Shown: in pieces, positions 52,692 to 62,978 of the stretch
Position numbering within the stretch: the stretch's first letter is position 1
How the letters are laid out: each line of letters opens with the position of its first letter
NCBI RefSeq assembly: GCF_018861145.1
Contig: NZ_JAHKQT010000009.1
Coordinates: 62,001 to 126,000, forward strand
Direction: 5' to 3'
Length of the DNA: 64,000 bases
Source: Poseidonibacter lekithochrous
GTDB taxonomy: Bacteria > Campylobacterota > Campylobacteria > Campylobacterales > Arcobacteraceae
Program-made: the position numbers and the translations under genes
Notes under the pieces: model-generated
Told to the model about the DNA's origin: nothing
What the model saw: only the letters and a program-made list of their open reading frames with translations
The model's database searches: none

Positions 52692-53186
52692 ATGAAAAAA
52701 ACTATTCTAAAATTTATTCTTATTTCAACTTTTATTACTAATCTAAGTTCTGATACATTAAATACTTTAGATATAAGATATGAACTTGCTAAAAAATACT
52801 CATCAAAAAAAAATAAAGAGTATGATATAAAAAAAGCATATAATCTTTTAGTAGATAATGTAAATGAAAATCATGCAAAATCACAAATCTTGATTGGTAG
52901 ATTCTTTTTGATTGGTCTAGCAGTTGAAAAAGATTATGAAAAAGCTTTATATTATTTTAAAGAAGCCTCAAAACAAAAAGAATATACAGCAAACTGTTAT
53001 ATTGCATATATGTATGCAAGTGGAAAAGGTGTTTTTCCAAACTTCGGAAGAGCACATGTTTTTGCTAAAAGTGAATATAAACAGGGAAATAAAGTATGTA
53101 AAAAGGTTTGGAAAGATTACAATTTAGGGAAATATAAAGAAGATAAAGGTTGGAATATAGGAGATTATAATAAGCCCGTAAAATAA
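52692..53186 (+). CDS. Exported Sel1-repeat protein
   Basis: A 164-residue protein with a signal peptide (about 1-19, ILKFILISTFITNLSS). Two to three Sel1-like helical repeats follow: KAYNLLVDNVNENHAKSQIL, GLAVEKDYEKALYYFKEASK, and YMYASGKGVFPNFGRAHVFAK. Cysteines at about 98 and 137 could pair, as in Helicobacter cysteine-rich Sel1 proteins. Sel1 proteins act as protein-interaction scaffolds. TAAGGACTAGATA precedes the ATG. A terminator overlaps its stop codon. Confidence 0.85.
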   Translation: MKKTILKFILISTFITNLSSDTLNTLDIRYELAKKYSSKKNKEYDIKKAYNLLVDNVNENHAKSQILIGRFFLIGLAVEKDYEKALYYFKEASKQKEYTANCYIAYMYASGKGVFPNFGRAHVFAKSEYKQGNKVCKKVWKDYNLGKYKEDKGWNIGDYNKPVK

Positions 53187-53194
53187 GGCTTATT
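53169..53194 (+). terminator. Terminator of the Sel1 gene
   Basis: AATAAGCC (53169-53176) pairs with GGCTTATT (53187-53194) across a 10-base loop that contains the stop codon, followed by AATTATTTTTAAT. It serves the plus strand and perhaps also the convergent chemoreceptor gene. Confidence 0.65.
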
Positions 53195-53202
53195 AATTAT
53201 TT

Positions 53203-56169
53203 TTAATCTTTCATAGTTAAGTTACAATTTTCAACTAGAACATTATCTAAGCCATTAAATACTTCTTTTGTAGCTTTCTCAATATCTATTGATAATCTTG
53301 ATAATTCAGTATTCTCTTCTTTATTCGCATTTGCATTAATATAATTTTGAACACCTTGATGAACATTTTCATGTGCAATTTTTAGTTGATTCCAAACAGT
53401 ACCACTTGCAAATACTTTTGAATTATTTTCACAAGAATCAATCCATTTACCTAAATTACACGAATGACAATCTACTACTGTCCAAGATTCAAAGGTATCT
53501 AATTTTTTAAAGTTGTTATCTTTAAAGTTAATATGATCATTTTTATATTTAGCAATATCGGCTATAAGCTCAACATCACAAACTTGCTTTAATGTTTCAT
53601 CATTAATTTTAGTACTTTTTGTGATTTCTAAAAGTCTTCTTGATAAATCAGTTACTTCTACAGATAAAGTATCTATAGAACTTGCAGTTTGAGAATTCTC
53701 TTGTGTAACTTTATCTAATTCATTAATTGCAGAATTAATTTGAACCATTCCACTTTCTTGTTCTTTACTTGAATTTGATACCTCATCAATAATATTTTTT
53801 GTTTGTATGATTTTTTCATTAAGTTCAATATAACCTTCAATCATCTTAGATGATATTTCTTTACCATTTTTAGATTTTAAACTTGCATCTTCAACTAAAG
53901 TTTTAATATCTTTTGCAGCTTCAGCAGATCTTCCTGCAAGATTTCGTACTTCAGCAGCAACAACTGCAAAGCCTTTTCCTGCTTCGCCTGCAGTTGCAGC
54001 TTCTACTGCTGCATTTAAAGAAAGAATATTTGTTTGGAATGCAATTTGATCAATTACTTCAATAGCATCATTAATAGCAGTTACTTTATCATTAATCTCT
54101 TCCATTGATGAAGAAGTTAAAGAAGCTAATTCTTTTCCTGTTGTTGAAGATACATTTAATTCATCAGATAAAGAAGCCATTAAAACAATGTTCTCATTAT
54201 TTGATTGAATTGTAGAAGTGATTTCATCGATTGATGCTGCTGTTTCTTCTAATGAAGCCGCTTGTTTTGTAGATAAGTTAGCTAATTTTTGTGCACCATC
54301 TGACAAAATATTTGTCGAGTTTGATAGCTCAGTTCCAGAATTAGTAATCATTGCAACTAACTGAGATATGTTAGTACCTAGTAAAATTGTTGAAGTAACT
54401 AAAGAACCCATATCTCCACCCATTTCAGTTAAGTCTTTCTCTGAAATACTATATTCGTAATCACCACTTGCATATGCATCAAGAAGTTTATTAATAAAAT
54501 CAAATTTAACTTTAGTATCCATAAGCATTTCATTAATATTAGTTCTTAAAGCTTCAACCTCATCTGTAGCACCATGTGATTTAATAGTATAACAGAAGAA
54601 ACCATTTTTAACCTTCTTCATTACATCATCAATTTGAGCAACAACCATCCTATCTTGTTCTATTACATTAGATGATTTTTCGATTTGACTATTTATCTCA
54701 TTTGACATTTGTCCAAACTCATCATCACTTTTAATTTTCATAGAAGTAAAAGTCTCTTTTTCTCTTAGTGTATATTTAAAGAAATCAGATAAACCTATTT
54801 TAAATATCTCTAATGAATTTACAATATTTTTTGTAATATATGCTGCCATTAAAAATACTATTAATAATGCCATTACTGTAAGAATAAGTGTCGTTATAAA
54901 AGTTGTATAAAGTGAGTTTTTTAATTCTGTTACATCATCTAACATTTCTAAAGATAAATGATCATCAACTTTTTTTAATAAATTGATTTTTTTTGTAATT
55001 TCTTTAAACCAATATGATGGTTCATCACTAAATAAATTTATACTTAATCTGTATAAAGCAACCATTGCAGGGTTATTACTAACTTTTACAATTTTATCTA
55101 ACTCACGAACATCAATATTATTTACTGCAGCTTCAGCAATTTTTTCTAAACCATTATTATATTTAGCAAAAGTATTTTCTACAATATCAAGTAGTTCTAA
55201 CTCTTTTGGTTTAAGATTTGGGAATTCTCTATATTTATTTATTAGCTTTATTAATTCTGCATACTGTACATCTACATTATCTCGATATTTTTTATCACCT
55301 CTAATTACAAAGTTCTTAAAATTATGAATAATACCACCATAACCAATATACTCTCCAATAGATGCAATTAACTTATGTTTATCAGTTGAATTAATTAATG
55401 TGTTTCTAATTCTATTTACTTCATCTATTGATTTACCTTTTATAGTATTATTAAAGAATTCTATAGAATCTTTTGTCGCATAATGTTTAAAAGTATCAAT
55501 ATATGAGTTTTGTTCTGATACAAGTTTATTTAATTTTTCTCTCATTCCAGGAGCAAATGAATCTCTACTTAAAGTATTAGTTCCAACAGCTCGTTCTATC
55601 CCAGCTCTCTCTTTTGATAATAAAAAACTTGCAAAAGCATTCATTTGTTGAGATAATCCCGCATTATCAGTAAGTTTTGAAAGAATAACAACAGAATCTA
55701 ATAGTAACGAATTTGTATCTGTATAATAAGAAATTGCTTTTCCAACACTTATTGATTGTTTATCTACTTTATTTCTTATTTCATTTATACTTTTTATTCT
55801 TTTTATTGAAACACTAATCTCTTTTTCAAGTAATTTAGAATTAAAAGAATTATTCATATCTTCTTTAGCTTTTAAAAATAAGGTAAATTTTTCATTTGTC
55901 AGTTTTCTTTGTTCCAGTAATTCTTTTCCAAATATTTCACCTTCACTTCCAATAAACCCAGCAGTCATACCTCTTTCTTTTTGTGTTTCATGCAAGAGCT
56001 CAGAAATAGATTTGGCAAAATTGACTGCTATTTCTATTTTTTCTATTTTACTTATTTCTTTATATATTGAAACATTTTGAGAAATAGCAAAGAACAATAG
56101 TCCTACTAATGGCAAAGAAACAAGTAATAGTAACTTTTTCTTAATGGCTAAATTGTTAATAAAATTCAT
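53203..56169 (-). CDS. Methyl-accepting chemoreceptor with NIT sensor and CZB domain
   Basis: A 988-residue transmembrane receptor. Helices at about 10-30 and 420-445 flank a large periplasmic NIT-type domain, recognisable from [17 protein letters not shown] near 58 and a second [17 protein letters not shown] near 190; NIT is a proposed nitrate/nitrite sensor. A HAMP-like segment follows, then a methyl-accepting domain with the hairpin tip [14 protein letters not shown] near 715. The C-terminus carries a zinc-binding CZB domain: [10 protein letters not shown] near 905, with a downstream His in [21 protein letters not shown] precedes the ATG. Confidence 0.92.
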   Translation of the reverse strand: MNFINNLAIKKKLLLLVSLPLVGLLFFAISQNVSIYKEISKIEKIEIAVNFAKSISELLHETQKERGMTAGFIGSEGEIFGKELLEQRKLTNEKFTLFLKAKEDMNNSFNSKLLEKEISVSIKRIKSINEIRNKVDKQSISVGKAISYYTDTNSLLLDSVVILSKLTDNAGLSQQMNAFASFLLSKERAGIERAVGTNTLSRDSFAPGMREKLNKLVSEQNSYIDTFKHYATKDSIEFFNNTIKGKSIDEVNRIRNTLINSTDKHKLIASIGEYIGYGGIIHNFKNFVIRGDKKYRDNVDVQYAELIKLINKYREFPNLKPKELELLDIVENTFAKYNNGLEKIAEAAVNNIDVRELDKIVKVSNNPAMVALYRLSINLFSDEPSYWFKEITKKINLLKKVDDHLSLEMLDDVTELKNSLYTTFITTLILTVMALLIVFLMAAYITKNIVNSLEIFKIGLSDFFKYTLREKETFTSMKIKSDDEFGQMSNEINSQIEKSSNVIEQDRMVVAQIDDVMKKVKNGFFCYTIKSHGATDEVEALRTNINEMLMDTKVKFDFINKLLDAYASGDYEYSISEKDLTEMGGDMGSLVTSTILLGTNISQLVAMITNSGTELSNSTNILSDGAQKLANLSTKQAASLEETAASIDEITSTIQSNNENIVLMASLSDELNVSSTTGKELASLTSSSMEEINDKVTAINDAIEVIDQIAFQTNILSLNAAVEAATAGEAGKGFAVVAAEVRNLAGRSAEAAKDIKTLVEDASLKSKNGKEISSKMIEGYIELNEKIIQTKNIIDEVSNSSKEQESGMVQINSAINELDKVTQENSQTASSIDTLSVEVTDLSRRLLEITKSTKINDETLKQVCDVELIADIAKYKNDHINFKDNNFKKLDTFESWTVVDCHSCNLGKWIDSCENNSKVFASGTVWNQLKIAHENVHQGVQNYINANANKEENTELSRLSIDIEKATKEVFNGLDNVLVENCNLTMKD

Positions 56170-56205
56170 AGTTATCCTTCTTTTATTTAAAATATAATTA
56201 TTGTT

Positions 56206-56964
56206 TTATAGACTAATATCTTTTAGTATATATTCAATTTCATTTATGATAAGATAGTTTGTAAATAACTCAAAATTCTTATCAACAAGATTCTTGTCAA
56301 ATCCACTCAAAGAAATAACTGCTTTTCTTTTATTATCTTTAAATCTAGGTAAGACAGATAAATCTAAATCTTTTGATACTTTTAACATAATATCAATTAA
56401 ATCATTTTCACTACATGATGCAGTTAAAACTACTCTATATTTTGGTCTTGTAATTGGGTAATATTTATTTAATGCTTCTAAAACCATTGACTGACTCATA
56501 GAAGGAAATCCAGGAGTAAAGAAAAATCTATTTTCTAAATAAAATCCAGGTACATTATTTACTACATTTTTTAAAAGTTTTGCATTAATAGGAAGATATG
56601 ACATATGTATTCTGTGAGGGTAAGCTTCTTCTTTAAATTGATTTAATATTAACTCTTTCGCCTCATCATGAAATTCCATTTTATAGTTTGTAAAAGCTTT
56701 TGCTGCAGCTACTCTTGTATAATCATCAGGAGTAGAACCAATTCCACCAAAACAAAACATTACAGAATTTTTATCAGCTTTTATAAGATTAAAAATACTA
56801 TCCATTAAACTTGGATCATCTTCTATTACAAAAGAGGCTTTATGCTCCCATCCTCGTTTTAGAAGTTCATTATTTAAAAAAGAGAAATGAGCATCTTTTC
56901 TACGCCCATTTAAAAGTTCGGTTCCAATAATAACACTATAAAAGTTGATTTTTTTTTCTATCAT
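56206..56964 (-). CDS. CinA/MoaB-type molybdopterin-binding domain protein
   Basis: A 252-residue soluble protein with the molybdopterin-binding fold of the CinA N-terminus: IIGTELLNGRRKDAH near 11-25, VIEDDPSLM, and CFGGIGSTPDDYTRVAAAKAF near 73-93. CinA's C-terminal deamidase domain is absent. A GTG start at 56976 is possible, but the ATG at 56964 has GGGGA six bases upstream, so I use it. It lies downstream of adk and may be co-transcribed. The biochemical role is not established for such stand-alone domains. Confidence 0.85.
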   Translation of the reverse strand: MIEKKINFYSVIIGTELLNGRRKDAHFSFLNNELLKRGWEHKASFVIEDDPSLMDSIFNLIKADKNSVMFCFGGIGSTPDDYTRVAAAKAFTNYKMEFHDEAKELILNQFKEEAYPHRIHMSYLPINAKLLKNVVNNVPGFYLENRFFFTPGFPSMSQSMVLEALNKYYPITRPKYRVVLTASCSENDLIDIMLKVSKDLDLSVLPRFKDNKRKAVISLSGFDKNLVDKNFELFTNYLIINEIEYILKDISL

Positions 56965-56991
56965 TATTTTCCCCACTTTAAAATCAAAAAT

Positions 56992-57576
56992 CTAGACTTT
57001 TGATTGAATAAATTCATCCATTTCATTAACAATAATTTCAATAGTTCTTTCACCATTAACTTGAGTTAATAAATTTTTGCTCGAATAAAAATCTTGAATT
57101 ATAGATAATGGATCTGTGTATAATTTCATTCTATTATTAAATATTTCTACATTATCATCATCTCTAGCAACATCAGCATCAGCAGCACGTCCTAGTACTC
57201 TTTGACATGCAACTTCTTTTGAAACTGTAACTTCAATAACATTTACTAAAGAAACTTCAGGTTCTTCTTTTAAATATGTATCTAAAGCATTCATTTGTTC
57301 AGCAGATCTTGGATATCCATCAATAATAACAACATCACTTGGAGCATTTTTAATAGCTGTAACAATTGTTTCAATTGCAATTTCAATTGGTACTAAGTTC
57401 CCTTTAGAAACAAAAGAGTCAATTAATGCCCCACGTTGGCTACCACTTGCTATTTCAGCTCTAAACATATCACCAGTTGAATAATGTGTGATTGAAGCAT
57501 GTCTAGTTGCTATTAACTCGGCATCAGTTGTTTTACCTGAACCTGGTGCTCCAATTATTAAAAATAGTTTTTTCAT
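56992..57576 (-). CDS. adk: Adenylate kinase
   Basis: Interconverts ATP, ADP and AMP. The 194-residue short-form enzyme has P-loop GAPGSGKTT at 8-16, the AMP-binding HYSTGDMFRAEIASGS region, DGYPRSAEQMNAL near 86 and the lid RVLGRAADADVARDD near 127-141. The zinc-binding LID insertion is absent. AGGGAAAATAA precedes the ATG. Confidence 0.96.
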   Translation of the reverse strand: MKKLFLIIGAPGSGKTTDAELIATRHASITHYSTGDMFRAEIASGSQRGALIDSFVSKGNLVPIEIAIETIVTAIKNAPSDVVIIDGYPRSAEQMNALDTYLKEEPEVSLVNVIEVTVSKEVACQRVLGRAADADVARDDDNVEIFNNRMKLYTDPLSIIQDFYSSKNLLTQVNGERTIEIIVNEMDEFIQSKV

Positions 57577-57618
57577 TTATTTTCCCTTAATATATATTCA
57601 ATTTTATTTATTTAATTT

Positions 57619-59388
57619 TTAGCCTTGCATTCCTGCAGTACTCATTCTTTTAGCTCTTGCAACATTATGATTTGTACGAGGAACAACAATTTCTTTTTGC
57701 TTTTCTTTTCTTCTTGGATCTTTTTCAACAAAGATTTTTTTCTTTGTAAAAGGATCCATTTCTGTATAATACATAACAGCTGAATAAGTTCCTGGCGTTG
57801 GGATAAATACTTGTGCTTGTTCAGGATTCATTTTTAATTCATGAGTAGTGAACTGTTTTAAATCATGCATATGTTTATCTTCACAGCCAGGATGTGCTGC
57901 AATTAAATAATACGTTAAAAACTGTTTTTTCCCTGATTCTTTATTTAACTGGTCATACATCTTTTTAAAATCAATTAAAGTTTGTTTCCCAGGTTTCCCC
58001 ATATGATGTAAAACTTCATCATTTGTATGTTCAGGTGCAACTTTCATTTGTCCAGAAATATGATGATCAACCATCTCTTTTAAATAATCATAACCATGTT
58101 TCTTATCAGCAGTAATTAAATCATACCTAACACCAGAAGCAACAAAGGCTTTTTTAATTCCTGGAATTTCTCTAATATCTTTTAATAATTGTATATTTCT
58201 ACTATGGTCAACTTTCATAGTCCTACAAAGTCTATGAGCATCTACACATCTTTTATTTTCTACACAAGTTCCAAGTTTTTCTTTTTTCTTACACTCATAA
58301 CCATACATATTAGCAGTTGGCCCTCCAACATCAGAAATGATTCCTTTAAAATCTTTTAATGTTGTAAAATGCTTAGCTTCTTTTAAAATATTTTCTTCAC
58401 TTCTTGTTCTTATTGTTCTACCTTGGTGAGCAGCAATAGCACAGAAGTTACATTCACCCCAACATCCATGATGTGTCATAATGGAAAATTTAATTGTTTC
58501 TAAACACTTAACTTTTCCATGTTTCCCATCAAAAGGATGAACATCTCTTTGATAAGGATATGAAGCAATCTTATCCATATCCTCCTCTTTCATATGGTCA
58601 CTTGGTGGATTTTGGATTAAATATCTAGAATCAACGCCTTGACATAATCCTTTTGAATATACAGGGTCATTATTGTCATAGAAAGTTTTGAAAAGATCTA
58701 TATACTTCTCTTTTTCATCTAAACACTCTTGATGAGTAGGTATTTGAATATACTCTTCAACTGGTTCTTTTGAGATATAACAAAGTCCATTAATATTTCT
58801 TGGATCTCCACCATTTCTTAAAGTATTCCCTAAATCAATAATAGCTTGTTCACCCATACCGTAAATCATATAATCAGCTTTAGTATCAAATAAAATAGGT
58901 TTTCTTAGTTTATTAGACCAATAATCATAATGTGTAAGTCTTCGTAAAGAGGCTTCGATTCCACCTAATACAATAGGAACAGTATTTTTAAAATACCTTC
59001 TAATCATATTTGTATAAACCATAGTAGCTCTATCTGGTCTTCTTTCATTTTTTCCACCGGGAGTATAATCATCAGAATTTCTGAACTTCTTAGTTGAAGT
59101 ATAGTTTGAAACCATTGAATCAATACTTCCACCACTTACACCCCAAAAAAGTTTTGGTTCACCCATTCTTTTAATATCAATATCAGAATTAACATCTGGT
59201 TGACCTATGATTCCTACACGAAGGCCTATATCTTCAAGGATTCTTCCTACAACAGCTATACCCATAAAAGGAGAGTCAATATAGGCATCTCCTGTTATTA
59301 GTACAACATCTAGTTCATACCAACCTCTTTCATGCATTTCTTCAAGAGTTGTTGGTAAGAATTTATTTGGTTTATTTATTTTGCTCAT
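57619..59388 (-). CDS. YgiQ-family radical SAM protein
   Basis: A 589-residue protein with an N-terminal cobalamin-type half (YELDVVLITGDAYIDSP; VGIIGQPD near 60). The radical SAM cluster motif is HHGCWGECNFCAIAAHQGR near 305-323. The C-terminus has VFIPTPGTYSAVMYYTEMDP and a basic tail. The family (UPF0313/YgiQ) is widespread but of unknown substrate. Length is full, and it is 42 bases upstream of adk in the same direction. Confidence 0.93.
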   Translation of the reverse strand: MSKINKPNKFLPTTLEEMHERGWYELDVVLITGDAYIDSPFMGIAVVGRILEDIGLRVGIIGQPDVNSDIDIKRMGEPKLFWGVSGGSIDSMVSNYTSTKKFRNSDDYTPGGKNERRPDRATMVYTNMIRRYFKNTVPIVLGGIEASLRRLTHYDYWSNKLRKPILFDTKADYMIYGMGEQAIIDLGNTLRNGGDPRNINGLCYISKEPVEEYIQIPTHQECLDEKEKYIDLFKTFYDNNDPVYSKGLCQGVDSRYLIQNPPSDHMKEEDMDKIASYPYQRDVHPFDGKHGKVKCLETIKFSIMTHHGCWGECNFCAIAAHQGRTIRTRSEENILKEAKHFTTLKDFKGIISDVGGPTANMYGYECKKKEKLGTCVENKRCVDAHRLCRTMKVDHSRNIQLLKDIREIPGIKKAFVASGVRYDLITADKKHGYDYLKEMVDHHISGQMKVAPEHTNDEVLHHMGKPGKQTLIDFKKMYDQLNKESGKKQFLTYYLIAAHPGCEDKHMHDLKQFTTHELKMNPEQAQVFIPTPGTYSAVMYYTEMDPFTKKKIFVEKDPRRKEKQKEIVVPRTNHNVARAKRMSTAGMQG

Positions 59389-59468
59389 TATAATTTCTTT
59401 ATATTTAGATAGTATTTATCTTTGTATTGTGCCACAATACCTTTTAATATTACACAATAAAGTTTAAT

Positions 59469-62063
59469 TTACACTACTTTTTCAGTTAAATTATCATCTA
59501 TTTTTTTAATATCTAATATCATTGCAACTTTTGAATCTATACCATCTTTAATATCTACTAAACTTTGAATCAATGTACCTGCTCCTAGGAAATGATTTTC
59601 AATATGTTGAATTGAGTCTTTTTTGGCAATAGAAATACTCTCTAAAGATGAAACTAAAATACCAATACAATGTTCAATATTGTCTTTATCATATTCAAAA
59701 AGTATAATATTACTTAACTCATTATCCGAAACTGGTTCATTTACAAAACTTCTAATATCTAAAACTGAAATTAATTTATTTTTATATAAGACCATACCTT
59801 TAAAAGGATTATTAACATTCATATCAATTGATTCTTCTAGTTCATCAATTATGAGAGATTCAATAACATTCTTTGCATCAACAGCTAAAAACTTATTTCC
59901 TATATAAAAAGTAGCTAATTCTACACAGTCTTCATCAAATACAACGCTAGTATTTTGACTAGTAAATTTATATTCTCTTTTAGGAATTAACTTATTAGAT
60001 ATATCGATATCTCCTATTTTAATAAATACAAAAGATAAAATATCATTTTTATAATCGTCTATTCTACTTTTATATTCTCTATACCCTTGAGAACATCTAA
60101 CACCTACTGCATAATAGCAATCTCTAAACTCTATTATTTGGCTATATTTATGTCCATTTTTAATATCAAAAAATTTATCTTCAAGATTTAAAAAATCCCC
60201 TATTCTAAAATCTTCATCCGTAGAAGAAATTATTTCCTTAGATCTATTCGTGAAAAAAGCAAAAACCCCTTCAATTTTTTTCTGATTATTATCTCTTGGA
60301 AGTGTTTCTTCTAACATTGAATAAAATTGAGGTTTAGAGTCAAAAACGATTGCAATACCACCGTTTATTTGTTTGTCATTTTTTAAAGATCTAATGGCAC
60401 TACTGTAAACATATGTAGATTCATTATTGTAAAGATTTGAATCTTCAAATTTTGAAACACAATATTTTGAAGTATTAGATAATGTAAGCGTTTTTTCTAT
60501 CCAGTCTTGTGTTAAAACTTTTCCTAATAAATAATCATCTTTAGGGTTCGAAAGTGCAATAACTTTTCCATTTTTATCAAAAACTAAAATATTAGTATAA
60601 ACAGTATATAAATCATTTATATACTTTAATATTGAAGATATTTTTCCATTTTTATGATGTATTGAACCTAAATCATCAAAGGCTTCTCTAAAATATGATG
60701 TAAGTGCCCACCACCTACAATCATTGGCTCTTTCATATAAGTTCCTATCCATTATATCAATAGCAAGAGAAGATAAAAACTCACTATCTTTTAAAATAGA
60801 ACTTATAATTGTTTGATTTAAATTTGATAAAGATGCGTTTGCTTTTACTCCTGTACTTCCAATTTCATTAAGTAATGATTTTGAAAACTCTCTATTTGAA
60901 GAATTTAATTTACTTTGAGAAATATTTCCATTCCAAATAACACGGCTTAAATTATCTTGAATAGTTTTACTATTAGTAAAAACATCTCTTAAATCAGAAG
61001 AAAAATGTTGTTCATTTTGCATCATTGATTCAATTATATTAGCATCGATATCTAAAGAGTTTAATTCATCACTTAAAAATGCATATTCTAAAGGTATCAT
61101 AATATGTCCATACCACTTAAGACCATTAAAACCTTGATAACCACTTGTTTTACAGCTCTTTGCTATATAATCTCGTCCGGCAAATGTTATCATTCTATAT
61201 TCTTCATCTAAAACAATAGGAAGTTTAGATCCCAAAGGAATATACTCTTTGTCACTTGAAGCAATTACAATACCATCTTCATCTAGAATTGTTAAAGACT
61301 CTTTATTTCTAATTTCAATTAAGTTATCAAATATTCCATTCATTTCATCAGTAAATTTAAAACATAGACATAAAACTCCTAAATCTTCAGAATTTGCTTG
61401 ATTTGTTTGAGTAACTTTATATGAATAAACTAAACTCTTTTTATGTTGAGGAATAAAATTATGATATTTATATGTTTCAACATATTCATCACTTGTATTT
61501 AAAACTTTTTGAATAAAACTATTCTCAATTTTATCAACTTTAATATCATCATTTAAACTAGCTAGAACTCTTCCATTTTTATTTGCTAAGACAATATCAA
61601 AATAAACTGAATACTTAGCTACATACTCTTTAAATCTATTTTGTATCTGTTTTCGTGCAACTATTCCTTCTTCATTATAATCTGATACATAAGAATTAAT
61701 AAATTCTCTAATATCATCATCTGTCGCCAAAAATCCTATATCAGCTGTTCTTTCAAAAAGATTTCTATTTAATATATCAGTAGCTACTTGTGATTTAAAT
61801 TTCATTTCTTGTGTAACTTTTTTAATTGTTTGCTCACTTAAATGATTTAATAATGTTGATGTAAGATTTAAAAAATTGTCTTTTGTTTTACCAATATCAA
61901 TATTAATATCCCCTAATTGACCAAGCAGAGCAAACATATCCCAAGAAGAGCTTAATCTTCCCAGTTCTTCACGATATTTTTCAACATCTTCAATATGCTT
62001 TATGATGGGATAAATCTCTTTTTTTACATTTATCCCTTTATAGTTTACAAGTTCCATTGGCAT
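59469..62063 (-). CDS. Soluble double-Cache sensor fused to CheW
   Basis: An 864-residue protein without signal peptide or membrane helix. Two tandem sensor units repeat the same opening (DILNRNLFERTADIGFLA near 95; DIMDRNLYERANDCRWWA near 435), each followed by a Cache-like domain (YFDIVLANKNGRVLASLND; YTNILVFDKNGKVIALSNP). The C-terminal 150 residues are a CheW domain (VELATFYIGNKFLAVDA near 707, GMVLYKNKLISVLDIR near 750). It should dock with the CheA/receptor array and bring a cytoplasmic signal to chemotaxis. CTAGGAGATAATT is a strong ribosome site. It is monocistronic. Confidence 0.88.
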   Translation of the reverse strand: MPMELVNYKGINVKKEIYPIIKHIEDVEKYREELGRLSSSWDMFALLGQLGDINIDIGKTKDNFLNLTSTLLNHLSEQTIKKVTQEMKFKSQVATDILNRNLFERTADIGFLATDDDIREFINSYVSDYNEEGIVARKQIQNRFKEYVAKYSVYFDIVLANKNGRVLASLNDDIKVDKIENSFIQKVLNTSDEYVETYKYHNFIPQHKKSLVYSYKVTQTNQANSEDLGVLCLCFKFTDEMNGIFDNLIEIRNKESLTILDEDGIVIASSDKEYIPLGSKLPIVLDEEYRMITFAGRDYIAKSCKTSGYQGFNGLKWYGHIMIPLEYAFLSDELNSLDIDANIIESMMQNEQHFSSDLRDVFTNSKTIQDNLSRVIWNGNISQSKLNSSNREFSKSLLNEIGSTGVKANASLSNLNQTIISSILKDSEFLSSLAIDIMDRNLYERANDCRWWALTSYFREAFDDLGSIHHKNGKISSILKYINDLYTVYTNILVFDKNGKVIALSNPKDDYLLGKVLTQDWIEKTLTLSNTSKYCVSKFEDSNLYNNESTYVYSSAIRSLKNDKQINGGIAIVFDSKPQFYSMLEETLPRDNNQKKIEGVFAFFTNRSKEIISSTDEDFRIGDFLNLEDKFFDIKNGHKYSQIIEFRDCYYAVGVRCSQGYREYKSRIDDYKNDILSFVFIKIGDIDISNKLIPKREYKFTSQNTSVVFDEDCVELATFYIGNKFLAVDAKNVIESLIIDELEESIDMNVNNPFKGMVLYKNKLISVLDIRSFVNEPVSDNELSNIILFEYDKDNIEHCIGILVSSLESISIAKKDSIQHIENHFLGAGTLIQSLVDIKDGIDSKVAMILDIKKIDDNLTEKVV

Positions 62064-62177
62064 AATTATCTCCTAGTATATATATGAAATTATACATTTT
62101 AAGAATAAATAATTTTTTTATTTCTGTATAAATAGTAACCAGTATGCCTAAATAATATACTTATTTATTTACTTACT

Positions 62178-62960
62178 TTAAAATTCTTGTGAAATTTTGG
62201 AGAGATTAAAAAATAAAAGTTCTTCATAAAGATTGTAAGTTTTAATTAAAATATGAGAGTTACCCGATAAAGATTTTGCATAAGATATATTTTGCCTATC
62301 TTGAGTGAAAACTGCCTTAATTTCATTTCTTTGAACTTCTTCTATTAAAGGTTTAATTTCTGAAGCACTTAAAATTCTTTTTTCCTTTTTATAAACATTG
62401 ATCTTAAATCTTTTAGCAAAATAATCAAAAGACTCATCAAAAACAAAAATATTATATATTTCACTATTAGATAATTTTTCTTTTGTTTTTAAAAAAGATT
62501 CATCTAGTTCTTGTAAAAACTTCTCATAATTTGTTTGATAATCTTTTTTATTAAAAGAATCGATTTCAACTAAAGTTTCATAAATATTTCTTGCAACTTC
62601 TCTTAATAATATAGGATCAAGCCAAATATAGGGATTATCTTTTCCATTGTATTTTAATTTCTTGATATCTTTTGACATATTAACCCTATTAAATTTGTCA
62701 TTTGCTTCTAAAAATAGTTTTTCATATTGTTTTTCTATTTCTAGTGAAAAATTAAAATATACTTTTGTTTTTGCAAGAGATGATATTTCTGTAGGAGTTA
62801 AATCTAGGATTTTATTGGAAAAATTATTTGAAATAGTTTTTATTCGAATATGATTTTGACCAATTTTTTTAATAATATGAGCTTCAAAAGGAAAACTCGT
62901 AGTTACTTGAAACTTTGAAAAAAGTAGTATTGGAAGTAGTAATAATAAAAGTTTATACAC
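62178..62960 (-). CDS. ZnuA-like substrate-binding protein lacking the metal ligands
   Basis: A 260-residue exported protein with a signal peptide (about 1-15) and the cluster A-I fold of zinc/manganese-binding proteins: LTPTEISSLAKTKVYF near 54, IWLDPILLREVARNIYETL near 112, and FDESFDYFAKRF near 173. The ligands expected from ZnuA are changed: the DPHxYEPTP region reads NKILDLTPTE, DPHxWLDP reads NPYIWLDP, and the HxAFxYF histidine is Asp. No permease or ATPase gene adjoins. The start is a GTG with AGGGAG seven bases upstream. It probably binds something else or senses rather than transports zinc. Confidence 0.8.
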   Translation of the reverse strand: MYKLLLLLLPILLFSKFQVTTSFPFEAHIIKKIGQNHIRIKTISNNFSNKILDLTPTEISSLAKTKVYFNFSLEIEKQYEKLFLEANDKFNRVNMSKDIKKLKYNGKDNPYIWLDPILLREVARNIYETLVEIDSFNKKDYQTNYEKFLQELDESFLKTKEKLSNSEIYNIFVFDESFDYFAKRFKINVYKKEKRILSASEIKPLIEEVQRNEIKAVFTQDRQNISYAKSLSGNSHILIKTYNLYEELLFFNLSKISQEF

Positions 62961-62978
62961 TACTACTCCCTAATATGT

